A stretch of DNA of 64,000 nucleotides from Dalbergia cochinchinensis (lineage: Eukaryota > Streptophyta > Magnoliopsida > Fabales > Fabaceae): positions 41,423,646-41,487,645 of the forward strand of contig CM062374.1 of the NCBI GenBank assembly GCA_031216125.1, in the 5' to 3' direction. The notes beneath the pieces are model-generated. The model was not told the DNA's origin, made no database searches, and saw only the letters and a list, made by a program, of their open reading frames with translations. Both the position numbers and the translations under genes were made by a program. Below, piece after piece: positions 1 to 11,399 of the stretch (its first letter is position 1; every line of letters starts with the position of its first letter).

Positions 1-1738
1 CGATTATCCTGATTATTATTTTTTGTATATTAACGGTCCCCTTGTATGGGTGGTTCATCATTTAGTTACTCATGTCCATAGGACCTGACATTTCACTTCG
101 CCTAAACAAACAAATCGAATCTAGACAGTTCATGAAAAATAAAGACCCTGCTTTAATAGCCTACTTAATTATTGGGCACAGAATTCAAAGGCTCTAAGAC
201 GTTTATAGAAAGAGTAATGATATTTTGACATTCAAAAAGTGGGTGTCTATTCAGACACCCACTTTATAACCATTAGATATAATGGTGGTCTCCAATTATC
301 CTTAATATCCATCATATCCAATGATTATAAAGTAACTGTTTGAATAGATATCAACTTTTTAGGTGTCAAAATATCATTTCTCTTATAGAAAACTCTGAAC
401 AGAATATATATAGGTCAGATTTGAGAATTTCTACTAGTCTCAAGTCCAAACCACATTATAAAACACACGATAGAATGTTTACCATTCATTTTGTCCGGAT
501 AATTATACTCTTCACTCTCTGGTGACCTTATTCAAGGTCATATATTATTATGAGTCTGTTAGGATTATTATGTCCTTAGGAAGTTCTTTGTTCAAGGATT
601 TTGTTTGGACCTATATAATTAAGCACCATATAATTGGACTTAATGACTATGGCTAAATGTCCCGTTTAAATTTTATAAAATTTGTCCATTTTAACATGGG
701 AAGATAACTCACAGAAATCTCTTCTATTATAAAAGCCTAAAAGGCTGAAACTAAAGGACAAAAGGGGAGATCGGCTAGAAAGCACGATACACATACCTAC
801 TGGACCAAACATACTCTATCCATAACAGATGAGAATAATCTGAACAAATATTGTGAAAATAAATCTGACTAGAATAAGCTATCTGAAAGGTTAAACGGTC
901 TAATTGAATATTATAAATGCAAGACATCCGTTCAGAACGTTGGGAATCCTCTACTAAAGGCTAATTAAGTGGGAGATCTCTATAAAATTATGGAGGGAGG
1001 CTGATAAAAAACCTGGACATCTAGTCAGATACACTATCACAATCTGTCCGGATATCTTCCAGCCTAAAATCAAGCGGGAGCACCTTGTAATCACATTTTA
1101 ACTTATATCTACACAAATTTTAAACATCTGATCGGAAAGTTTACTTTCCGGTCACTGGCCACACCAGATCCTTAGTATTGTCTTCAACAATTCTAGTTAA
1201 ATCACCTTTTGCAAATTGTTTGGTAGCTAGGGCCTGTTTATGATCTAGTTAGACAATTCTCTATTTAAAGCCTTGAATAGCCAAGGAAATATTTATGCTT
1301 CACTTGATCTCAAGAAGTAGTTTAGATTTGTGATTCAAATTTTGCACTATCTCCTAAAACAATTTTCCGAAAGAATCCCAACCAATTCAGGTTGAAGAAC
1401 CTAATCAGGTTAATCTGCCTGGTCAAAAATATACTAGAAGGGATGAGTCTATCCTAATCAGATTGAAAAGTGACATAATACACAAGATGAATCCCAATCT
1501 ATCCAGGTTGGAGAACCTATTCACGTCGAAGATGGACAAAAAATCTCTACAATGAATCGCGCAAGCCTATTCCGTAAATCAAGTTGCTCATAAACGCCAT
1601 GCTATGCTCTGTTACGGAGCCCATAATGAAAGTTGCAAATTAGAATGCCCGGCCGTCTGGATATTACCGCACGGAGCTTTTGTCCCAATCCATTCGCGGA
1701 CATAGGCATTCTAAAATATCGATCATATCATCGCATAT
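1..1738. other. AT-rich unclassified non-coding DNA
   Basis: No open reading frame here resembles a known protein; the longest, about 61 codons at 340-525, has no recognisable motif. The stretch holds a perfect short palindrome near 236 and a TATA-like run (TTATAAAAGCC) near 728. Two diverged copies of a motif of the form 'CCAATC..CAGGTTG.AGAACCTA' lie near 1379 and 1496. The left part could be an old LTR or other repeat, but no terminal TG..CA pair could be identified. Confidence 0.4.
236..265. repeat. Perfect 13-bp inverted repeat with 4-base loop
   Basis: The 13 bases AAAGTGGGTGTCT are followed by the loop ATTC and then their exact reverse complement. The stem is GC-richer than its surroundings. 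It may be the relic of a small foldback element or the end of a larger one; no flanking target duplication was recognised. Confidence 0.75.
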
Positions 1739-4119
1739 TGTAACACCCTAATATTTAACTCAATACGTCTAGAACATATTTAAATTAATTATTAGTTATT
1801 ACTTTTTTGTTTCAGTTTTTAACTCAAAAACTTCTTGAAAATACTTTAGTGAAAATATGGGTAAATTTTTTTTTGAACTTAAATACCAAAACGTGAGCCG
1901 CGCATACTAATTATCTGACATCATTATCTTGCCTGCGTAAGAGGGATGTCATAAACGAATAATAGGTAAATACATAATATAACCATGGCATAACATAACT
2001 CAAATAATAATAACATATCAATAATTGTGTCATAATAGTGATGTCCTATAAACATAAGGACATCAATATATATCCATCAATAGAATACAAATTGATAAAT
2101 GAGATATGATTACTCTAAAGGCAAATATCCAAGGGAAAACTACCTCCGTAGCTCCTTATCCAGTCTCAAGGTAAATCACAAGCTACACCATCATTCATGC
2201 CTGTAGACGACACTGAAAAGAAAAAGGATGAGAAACTTATACAAGAATCTCAGTAGGGCTTCCCGACTCTAACATAAGTGTCATCGTCATCGTCCCCAAG
2301 AGTCTCGGGTTTCATTATAAAAATGGTGGACATATATATAAGGTTCATTTATTAAGTTCTAAATACCATTAGCCGAGACCCGTATCTTTTGGCATGAATC
2401 TTAATGTCATGAATGCAACATACTAGTCATGAATGCATGTCAATATCATATACAAAATGTCATAGAATTTATAAAACAATGCATATGATATAAAGAACAT
2501 AGAATCATGATCATCATTCTTATAAGTGACTTAAACTTTTTAATTCTCTTTTCCTTGGGGGCTGCCCTATATTCTCTCTTTTCTCGAGAGATCTAGGCTA
2601 TGAGCTCACAGTCACTAGTCGTCACTAGCTTAATCTTATCCCTTTTGATAAGTTAAGGTACGGGATAGGGGGCATTAGGATCACCTTTCATAACTTTTAA
2701 TTCAGGGAGTCCAAAGGATCACTTCCTATTTGGATCATCTCTCATAACCTTTAATTCGGGGAGTTTAGAGGATCATTTCCATGTGTCTTATGTCACCTTT
2801 AATCTTGGCATGATATATGAGATGCAAACATGAATAACTCATCATTTCAATATTTCATGCTCATAAACTTCATGACCTTATGCATCTCAATCAATCAAAC
2901 ATAACCATAACATGCCATAATTTGAATCACATAAACATGCATCATATTTCATTGCATATATCCATAAGCCATATAAATTTCGACACATGAACATAGCCTT
3001 CATGAGATATCAATCACATTCATCTCATCAAATTTATCAATATTTACGCTTAAGCCCCAAAAGGGGTTAAATTGCAATTTCTCAAAGGTTATAGGTCAAA
3101 ATGTAAATACCTCTTTTTAACACATTCTCATAAACTAAAGATATTTAATATTAACCAATACTTTCAAGAGATATATAACTATTAGAAACCATTTAAACTC
3201 ATCATAAAAACCTTTTAAGGCCATAGACCAAATTTTAACACATTTTAGGGGTCAAAGTGGAAAATCACTTTTTTTAATATTTAACAACAACCGAAAATTT
3301 CTAAAACTTTATCTAAACTTCATAAGTGGTATTTTGGACTCATGGACACATTCAACATCATTAGTAGCTCTAAATAAAATCATTTGGCTGAAATAACATA
3401 GTTGATAGTTCAAAACACAACTTTTCATATTTTGCAAAATGGCCAAATTTAACACTTGTAATTATCCTTTTATGCATCTATGATACCAAAAATAACTTTT
3501 ACATCAAATATAAATAATTCTTAAGTGTGTGAACAATGTGAACAACCTTGAACAACCCTTGAACAGAATCAGAAAATTAGTCTCCTTAAAGCTTCATAAA
3601 ATCACAATTTTAATCCTTTTTAGTTACTAGACTTTCCTAAAATGCTAAGAACAATTTTTATGACAATTATTAGTGATCCTCAAGTGTGTGAACAGCAATA
3701 AACAGTAGTTAACAGTGGTGAACAGGTCCAAACAGTGACCAGAAAATTAGCATTTTAAAAGCGTCATAAAAACACAATTTTGATCCTTTTTATTTACTAG
3801 TTCATCCAAAAAATGCTAAAAACAATTTTTACATCAATTATAAGTAATTTTTACATATCCAAACCTTTTAAATCAGCATCCTAACCATTTTATTTAAATC
3901 AGGTCAGTAACCTAATTCTTTTAATCAAAAGCTTGAGAAAAACATAATCTTTAACATCTTTGAATTTCTAATTCTAACAAAAGTTAATTGAGTAATTTAA
4001 AGACAAGATCAAAGCCTTAAAAATAAAATAAACCAACCTTAATATCAAGAGCATCAAGAGGCTAGAAATAATATAATTTAAATATATCCATAAAAATTCC
4101 TATTAAGACTAAAGAGGTA

Positions 4120-4460
4120 AGTTTTGAGCTTTAGAGATTTAGGTGATAGCAAGAATCATAGACATGCTATGCAATCCATTTTTAATCTTTATCATTTTAA
4201 GGTGATAACTTGGAAATATAAACATGATATGAAATACTTGAAATGTAAATATGAAGATGTAAGTTTATTTTTAGATCTTCAAAGTTTAGGTGATAACTTG
4301 AAATATAAATATGAAATGCATTACTTGGAATTTAAACGTGAGAATGCAAATTCATATTATTATCTTCAAGATTTAAGGTGATGACTTGAAATTAAATATG
4401 ATTATGCAAGGCTTGAAATTTAAATATGATATGCAAAAGCTTGAAGCATAAATATGGATG
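4120..4460. repeat. Imperfect tandem repeats of about 60-70 bp
   Basis: Variants of 'TTTAGGTGATAACTTG' plus 'AAATATAAATATGA' recur four to five times. An 85-codon reading frame (4124-4381) is a by-product of the repeat. Related reiterations occur once more near 6140 in the same LTR and near 23170-23430 in copy B (opposite orientation), so they belong to the LTR family. Confidence 0.55.
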
Positions 4461-5046
4461 CAAGTTCATTTATTATCTTGTTAAGTTCAAAACTTTTAGA
4501 GAATTAAACTCTTTAACCTCAATTAATCTTAACAAAGGAAATGAGCTTTAGAGTCCTTGATTATCATGGTTCCAAGAACCTTATTTCATGGCCTCATCAT
4601 CAAGCTTATTAAGAATCGAATTATAAGCAAAGAATAAAGGAAATAACATGAAATAAAATCTCTACCAAGTTGTTTCTTATTACCAAAAGATAATGCTTGA
4701 TCTTTAGAGAAGTTAGAAGAAGAAAATATGTCCTTGATGAGTGTTGTGAATTCGGCCAAGATGAGAACAAATGGAGGGAGGATTTTTCTTGTGTTTTTGT
4801 GTTTGATAATGGAAAGGTTATGTGTTTAGGAGTTGATTTATGGTTGGAATGTGCATGCTTGAGGTTTAGAACTTGATTAGAGGTAGGGAATGGAGTCTCT
4901 TGAGTGTGAATAAGGAAGAAGAAGAAAGCTTGAAGTATTGAGAGAATTAGAGAACTTTGAGCAAACTTTGTGTAAGAAAACTATCAAGTAAGCAAGTACC
5001 AAAGCTATGAATGTTTGTGTGAATATTTTAGCAATGGAAGAGCTCA

Positions 5047-5054
5047 TATTTATA
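5047..5054 (-). promoter_or_regulatory. Second TATA box in LTR copy A
   Basis: A second TATAAATA on the minus strand has the same kind of pyrimidine-rich leader as the box at 6642. Sequence before it (about 5960-5700) resembles the sequence before the first box (about 7400-7200). This suggests a tandem duplication of the promoter block within one LTR. Confidence 0.45.
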
Positions 5055-6641
5055 GGCCAAGGAGGCTGTATGGCCGTTGGCTTCATGGCTGAAAAATGGG
5101 GTTTTTAATTTCATTTTTCAATTAAAGAAACATAGAAAAAGAAAGCATAATGTGTAGTCATAATTGTGTTCATGTATCATGGTTTGAAATTATATAAAAT
5201 ATGATGTTAATGGAAGGCAAGAAATCATGGCTGATAAGGCTGAATATGGATGGATTTCTTTTGATTAAACTTAGCCAAAAATAATGAAAAAGAAAGCTAA
5301 AGAAATTGTGATAAGGTTGGATATGATTTCATGTTGGAAAAGCAATAAAGTATGGTGCAAATGGGCTGATCATAGGCACTGGTTTCTGATTCCTTTAGGA
5401 TCAGATTGGTGATGTTTTACAAGTGGTAAATCATGTATTAGATGTGTAGTTACTTAGGTAAAAGATTAGGAATTGATAGATTAGTGAAAATGGTAAAAGG
5501 TTAAGTGTTTAGGACAAATCAAGGCAAGGTAAAAAGAGAAATTATACACTAGTAAATGAAGTTAATCTCATATGAGTTGAAATCAATTTGTAACATAGGT
5601 CTTAAACTTAGGATAAGAAAATGTAAATGTACTAGATTTTACGTAAATCGTAGTCTTAACTTTGATCTCAACATCACTAATTTTATGAGCTTTTGTAATT
5701 AAGGAAAGGTAATTTAATTTTACCTTTGATCTCAAATAATTATTTTTAACTTTGGGTAATTAATTTTTAACTCAAGGTTAATGAATGAAATTAATTTGAG
5801 TTCAATTAGAGCTTAATACTACCTTAATTACATAAATAAACTCATTTAGCATAATTAGGGGTAAAAAGGTAATTTCATATAAAAACTCTCTGTAATTATT
5901 GGACATTCTCAAATCATACTTGAAATAGTCATTTGGAGCTTTTGGGTGAAAACCGAATTCAAAGATTATATAATTTCATGTAAAACTACTGTAGGGGTAA
6001 AATAGTAATTTTATGTATGGCAGTCTTGAAAAATAAATATGATATGCAAGTCTAATTCTTTATTTTAGTGCTCTAGGCCCCTTAGAGTTTTCACTCTAAA
6101 TCAATAATCAACTTTAAGGTTGAAATAGATAAGCTTTGAGATTAATTATCAAGGTGATAGCAAGGAAAATAAATATGAATGCAATCCATTTACTATCTCT
6201 TTGAGTCCTAGGCTCAAGATTACTCTTACAAGAACATAGTTTCTTTATTTGCTAAAATCCCCCTTTTTTTAAAAAAAAAGTGAAACCTTCAAGTTTTAGA
6301 GGCCAAATAAATGATGGTTTTGCAATTAACACTCATGATCCTCATCATGAAGTGATGGTTTCTTCCAATGTAGGCCATTGTGGCTAGAAAACAAGGGGGG
6401 GAAGGAAGAACCGAAAAGAAAGTGGAGATGGAAGAAAAATCAACATTATATCATTTCAAACCAAGAGTTAAGCAACAAAAGAAAAGAATACAACTCTCTA
6501 CCTTAGATGTGCTTTTTAATTGAGAGAGAGTTTGGTCTTTGAAAGAAGTAGAGGAAGAAGAAGAAGAGCTCTTTGAGATGAGAGAAAGAAAACTTTGGAG
6601 GTGTAAGAAATGAGCAAAATAATCTCTTGGAGGGCTCCTTC

Positions 6642-6649
6642 TATTTATA
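6642..6649 (-). promoter_or_regulatory. TATA box of LTR copy A, upstream promoter block
   Basis: TATAAATA lies on the minus strand, followed by a pyrimidine-rich leader full of CTTCTTCTTC and a GGTAGAG splice-donor-like site near 6500. The layout equals that around the TATAAATA box of copy B at 22104, where an AAGGTAGGG site also follows. Confidence 0.5.
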
Positions 6650-7627
6650 AAGAAATGAAACACATGGGGGGTGAAATGGAAGGAAGGGTGGCCGGTCATT
6701 ATGGAGGGAAAAAGAGGAAAAATATCTCTTGTGTGTGTCATTTCAAGGTATGGCTAGGTATGGTTCTTTGAGTGTGAAATGTTATTAAAATAAATCAACA
6801 TGTGATGAATTTGAAGGGGGAGTGGCCGTGTGGTTTTAATGGCCATGGGGCGGAGATTTTTCTCATTTCTTTTGTGTTATAATGTGGTTTAGGGGATAAG
6901 TTTGGTTAGATATTTGATTAGGGATTGTGATTAAGTGTTTGGGTGAGAAAGAGGGTGATTAAGGCTTCTCAAGAAAAGTTGTAGGAGTGGTCTTGGTTAT
7001 TCATGGAGTCAAACATCCTCTAATCAAGATTCTCAATCACATCCATTGGTTCCTTGATTTAAGGAAGTTGATCGGAAGAACACTATTTAATAATTCAAGA
7101 CATAAAGTCTTGATTTTGAGAAAAGGATTTTGAGTTTCTCTAAGAAATTTTAGGTTCTAATTAATTTCAATTAATTATTTCGACTCTAAATTAGTAATTA
7201 GAATTTACTAACCTTTAATTAGATTTTAATATTGTTTAGGTTTCGTTAATCGTATGATTAAGCTCATTAAGTGCTTAATCAGGGACAAAATCATAATTTT
7301 ACACAAAAACTGCCTGAGACCACCGGGACATAAACAGACACACCCAGACTCATAAAAACATCATTTAAAACCTTTGGGTGGAGTTCAGCTCAAACGGCTC
7401 ATCAATCGGTGCTAACTAGCCATAGGGACGTTTTGGTCATTCAGTGCATCGGAACTCGAAAATGGGATTCTTATGCTCTATTAACATTCATTCATATACA
7501 ATCCCTTTCGAATATTGGGTTGATCGTTCGAGGACTACAGGGTTGGCTGTCCTTGAATTCCGAGTGAAAAATGATCTCATGGGCATTTTGGTCATTTTTG
7601 CTCAGACAGAAAAATCGAGGTGCTACA

Positions 7628-8727
7628 ATGAGCCTAAGTCTGTTGCCTGAAATTAAACAGAAACTCAATATTAGAGCCATGATCCACAGGCTTTAACTTA
7701 ATTAATATTTTTAAATAGAGCGATAAAATCAACTATTTTATTTGTTTTTAATTTAAAGGTGAAATCAATTTAAAATATATTGATTATGTTTCGCATAATA
7801 TTGTAATGGATTAAGAAGGGGGAATATATCATGGTGTCATGAAGGGGACTATTCACGGCTGGTAGTGAGATCTCAGAGAGGGCAAATCATGATGGTTGTA
7901 GTGTCACAGAGGGGCTTCACTACAAATGCTTATCCATCGATTAAAGAATGAGGAGTATGTAGCAAGTGGGTAGGACACTAGGGCTTCACTCAGATTAGTC
8001 AAAGAATGTTTTTCCCATATTTAAAAAAGGGTAAAAATAAAAAAAAATTATAATTTAAGTTTAACTATTATATGAAAATAAAATTCCCAATTTTTCAACA
8101 AAACTAGATTAAGTTCCTTATTACATATAGAAGTATTTATAAAACAATTTTTGTATAAATTTTTTTTATGATATATATAGAAAAATTCATTATTTTAGTT
8201 ACGTAATTTAGTATCTTAATTAAATATTAATCATTGATTAATAATATTAGTAAATGAAATTTTTCACATGTAATTATAGTTATAAAGCTTTTAAGAAATC
8301 TTTTCACTAGATATAAAAATTGGAATTGATGAGTGGTAAACTTTCAATTCCAAACTCAAATTCTATATCCAATTCCAATTCTATGCTCAATTCTAGACAG
8401 TAAACGGAATGTAATATTAACAAAATATGAAAACACACATGTCAGCACCCAATTTTTTATCATATCTAAAATAAAAAAAGCTTATTTCCTTGTCTGGATA
8501 AAAAAATAACTCTTTTGTCATCCGTGATTTATAACTTTTCTTGGTCCATTAGTTCAAAAAATAAAATAAGCAAACAAAAAATCAAAATGGAATCTCATTT
8601 TTGTCAAGTAAATCTTTTTCTAGTTGTATTTTAGATCTCAAATTAAGGGGAAAGAAAATAAACTTTGTACTTTGCGGCGGTTACAAAACGGCCACAATGT
8701 GATAAATGTTAACTCCAACTGCAATGT
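7628..8727 (+). mobile_element. Internal fragment of a CACTA-type element (copy 1)
   Basis: This stretch matches 44305-45395 with small indels, starting at GAGCCTAAG and ending in GCGGCGGTTACAAAAC-type subterminal repeats. The second copy lies inside a degenerate CACTA element with both ends (43572-45645), which gives the identity. Here the left side is cut by LTR copy A and the right side is joined directly to repeat Y, so neither terminus is present. No transposase coding is visible. Confidence 0.55.
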
Positions 8728-8919
8728 TAGATCAAACAAGTTATCAACTTGTTCTTGAAAAAATATTCTCAGAAATTTCTGAAGCTAAACAGATGAGTTT
8801 CTTGTGCAGCAATGCAATTGATGATTTTAAACCTTGATGTTTCTATCCACAGAAGCCCTAACATTTCTAAATACGTTTTAAACGTTATTGAAACAAATGC
8901 TCCTCAATGATTTTATTAT

Positions 8920-9095
8920 GGGTAAATTACACTCACACCCTCTGAGGTTTGCTGAAATGCAACAAACACCCCCTGTATTTGTAAACCTGACATTTACCTC
9001 CCTTGAACTCAGTAAAAACTAAACATTGAGAAAATCAAATTACATTTATACCCTTTTTATTTTACCAATCCAAAACCTAAAATTTCTTTCTCCCT
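8920..9095 (+). repeat. Left terminal inverted repeat of the Pack-MULE
   Basis: About 175 bases pair with 9880-10050 at high identity with scattered substitutions. Shared blocks include CTGACATTTACCTCCC, GAACTCAGTAAAAAC and CCTAAAATTTCTTTCTCCC. Confidence 0.85.
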
Positions 9096-9103
9096 TTTCT
9101 TCA

Positions 9104-9240
9104 AGGAAGCGACTGGCAACAAAGGCGGCCAGAAAGTCGACTCCGGCAACCGATGGAATGAAGAAGCCAACCACTTTCGTCCTAACATGGTGGCACTCAA
9201 GGAGATCAGGAAGTATCAAAAGAGCACAGAGCTTCTGATA
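9104..9240 (+). pseudogene. Captured histone H3 fragment
   Basis: The first frame reads RKRLATKAARKS followed by TPATDG and MKKP, matching the H3 tail around K18-K37. After a one-base shift near 9163 a second frame reads HFRP, then VALKEIRKYQKSTELL, matching H3 helix alphaN and the start of the core fold (around residues 45-61). So roughly residues 17-61 of H3 are present, with a frameshift and substitutions such as D and M in the APATGGVKKP stretch. Translation would end just after this point. The fragment begins after a splice-acceptor-like CTTCAAG, so the donor may have been an intron-containing H3 gene. It lies within the Pack-MULE and is a captured copy, not a functional histone gene. 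Confidence 0.85.
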
Positions 9241-9880
9241 TGAAAACTCCCGTTCCAGTCCCTCACACTCACTTTCTCATCTCACAGCCCTTCACTCCCT
9301 CGCACTCACATCAGCCGTTCAGTCACTCACACTCACACATCCCCACACGCGAGCACTTTCCCATCGAAACATCCCCCCACACACAGAGACTAACATAAAC
9401 ACACGCACACACTGAGAAAGATGAAGAGGCAAAGCTATGGTGTTTCGAGGCGGAACGAAGGGAAGCCGATTCTCAGAAGCGGAGCGAGGTAGGATCGTGA
9501 GACCAGACCAGCGAGAGGTCACAGTGATGCGTCGGTAGTTCATGGGGCACGCAGCCAACAGATCTAACAGAATCGCTCCCAGCACCGACGATTTGTATGG
9601 GCTCAGCACAAGCAGAAGGAAGAGAAGCCAATTCGCGATTGTTCATGGCGGTTTGTAGAGGGAGGAAGAGGGACCGACGCTGGCTGAAGAAGGCAGTCGC
9701 AAGGAAGGAATGATGGTGCAATGATGATGATGCTGGAAGGAGAAGCGTTGGCGGTGAAGGGGTGATGGTGGTGATGCATGCGGTGGCGGCTTTGAGCAGG
9801 GATGGAAGGCGATGGAGGTGAGTGGGCTGCGGTCTCTTCTTTCTTTGGTGAGAGGGTTGATAAAAGTGATAGAGGGGAGA
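9240..9880. other. Rest of the Pack-MULE interior
   Basis: This GC-richer stretch contains CA-rich runs (CACTCACACTCAC near 9320) and, on the minus strand, overlapping frames without recognisable domains (about 96 and 182 codons, the latter reading into the inverted repeat). It may be a second captured host fragment; I do not recognise the source. Confidence 0.4.
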
Positions 9881-10440
9881 AAGAAATTTTAGGTTTTGGG
9901 TTGGTGAAGTAAAAAAGGTATAAATGTAATTTGACTTTCTCAATGTTTGGTTTTTACTGAGTTCAGGGGAGGTAAATGTCAGGTGTACAAATAGAGAGGG
10001 TGGTTTATTACATTTCAGCAAACTTCAGGAGGTGTGAGTGTAATTTACCCTTTTATTATTATTACTCCATCTTTTGACCGTAAAATTGTCAGATATATAC
10101 CTTTATATATTTTATGTGTGAAGTCAATTACCCTTAAGCAAAAGGCACTTTTTATTTGTTGGTCAAATTCCTGCATTCCTACGTTATTAGTTTGGAGCCA
10201 TTTGGCATCTATAAAAGCTTAAAACGACTTTTATCTTTCACCAAAAAATAAAAATAAAAATATTTTTATCTAAGCTTCAACAATAAAATCCTTGATATAT
10301 ACAAAGTAACAGCAGTTGAACTCTACTACCACCAAATACATGCACAAGTATTGTGTAAGCCTCTGCCTCAACTTCCAATTACTCAGCCTAGGAGTAATGT
10401 TGAAATTTCAACATGGTCCTGACCAAAAAAAGAAGTAAAA

Positions 10441-10487
10441 TATATACATATATATACATATATATATATATAGAGAGAGAGAGAGAG
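10441..10487. repeat. Compound (TA)n-(GA)n microsatellite
   Basis: TA/CATA repeats run into a GA run. It lies inside repeat Y at a place where other Y copies also carry simple repeats. Confidence 0.85.
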
Positions 10488-11399
10488 TAATTTTGTGCAT
10501 TTTTTTGCACTAGTTTTGTATACCTTTTCTGATACTATTGTTTAAGAGAAAAAATATCTTAGAAATTAGAATTTGCATTTGTCTTGTTTTATATCATTTT
10601 AAAAATGAACTATTATAAAGATTTTGAAAAAAAAAGTCATTTCCTTATAAGAATGTCTGATATTTTTTTCATAAACAATAACATGCAATGTAATTTGATG
10701 AAAAAAAAGTCAAATCATATAAGCAACTACATATAATCATAATAAATGTCCACCATAATCTTTCTTTTTTCTTGAATTTTATTGAGTGATAATACAAAGT
10801 GATTTTATTATAAATAAAAATTAATCTAAAGAAAAATAGTGTAAAAATATATAATTTTTCTAAACCTTTTAATAGTACTATTATCTCCTATTCAACTTGT
10901 CTTATCCTCCAACCTCCCATTGGCTATATCTGTGATGTTATTTATACTTATTTTATGTGAATTTATCATTGTACATATAGTTGTATTATTTATACTCATT
11001 ATTCATGAGACACTGTATCAACTTATAATGCATCCACCATTGAATGATATGTAGACTCTATTTAAGTGAGGTCCACACCTCATCTAATGGTGGATGAAGC
11101 GTAAGTCAGTATGATGTCCCACACTCAATAAGTATAAATAACATTATTCTTGCATATAATATGATCCAACCACAATCTACCTCATTACTTCATCATATCC
11201 CATGCTTGCTCTTAACTTTAAGACAAATAATAATATAAACTCGGGTTCACTATGAATCTGAGACATGGCAACATATCCACCTTTTGTTTTTAAGATGATA
11301 ACACATATATAATTTTATATCAGATTTTGTATGATGTATCTTATGTCATGTGTAGGGTTCACCATGGATTTGGGTCTATACTATCATCAATCTAACTTA

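Larger units (their letters stand above)
1739..7627 (-). mobile_element. Long solo-LTR-like Ty3/gypsy repeat, copy A
   Basis: Read on the minus strand the unit starts TGTAGCACCTCG at 7627 and ends TATTAGGGTGTTACA at 1739. These are TG..CA termini matching those of the copy at 21090-26077. The two copies also share internal blocks: a 'dataCAAAAGGGATAAG'-like stretch (AACTTATCAAAAGGGATAAG in one orientation) and imperfect repeats rich in AAATATGATATGCA. No gag-pol coding survives, so it is best read as a solo LTR. Orientation comes from TATAAATA boxes on the minus strand. It is about 0.9 kb longer than copy B because the promoter block is duplicated. The flanking pentamers (CATAT / ATGAG) do not match, so later recombination or a mis-set left border is possible. 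Assignment to Ty3/gypsy (chromovirus-like) rests on general resemblance of the LTR start and is an inference. Confidence 0.6.
8920..10050. mobile_element. Pack-MULE (non-autonomous Mutator-like element)
   Basis: The element is bounded by long terminal inverted repeats of about 170 bp that begin GGGTAAATTACACTCACACC at both ends. It is flanked by a perfect 9-bp target duplication, TTTTATTAT, at 8911-8919 and 10051-10059. Nine-base duplications with long inverted repeats are diagnostic of Mutator-like elements. The related empty site in Y copy B (about 37255) lacks the insert and reads straight through. The interior is GC-richer than the flanks and contains a histone H3 fragment, so it is a Pack-MULE. 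No transposase is encoded; movement would need a MULE transposase in trans. Confidence 0.9.

Noticed and set aside
4124..4381. 85-codon frame as a repeat protein
   Set aside because: The repeats are at DNA level, are shared with LTR copy B where no frame exists, and have no known domain.
6451..6741. 96-codon minus-strand frame with Ser repeats
   Set aside because: It is the pyrimidine-rich leader of LTR copy A read through; the poly-Ser comes from CTTCTTCTTC.
9473..10021. 182-codon minus-strand frame in the Pack-MULE
   Set aside because: It runs through the terminal inverted repeat and is low in complexity (His/Pro/Ser-rich); no domain was recognised, and open frames are expected in this base composition.
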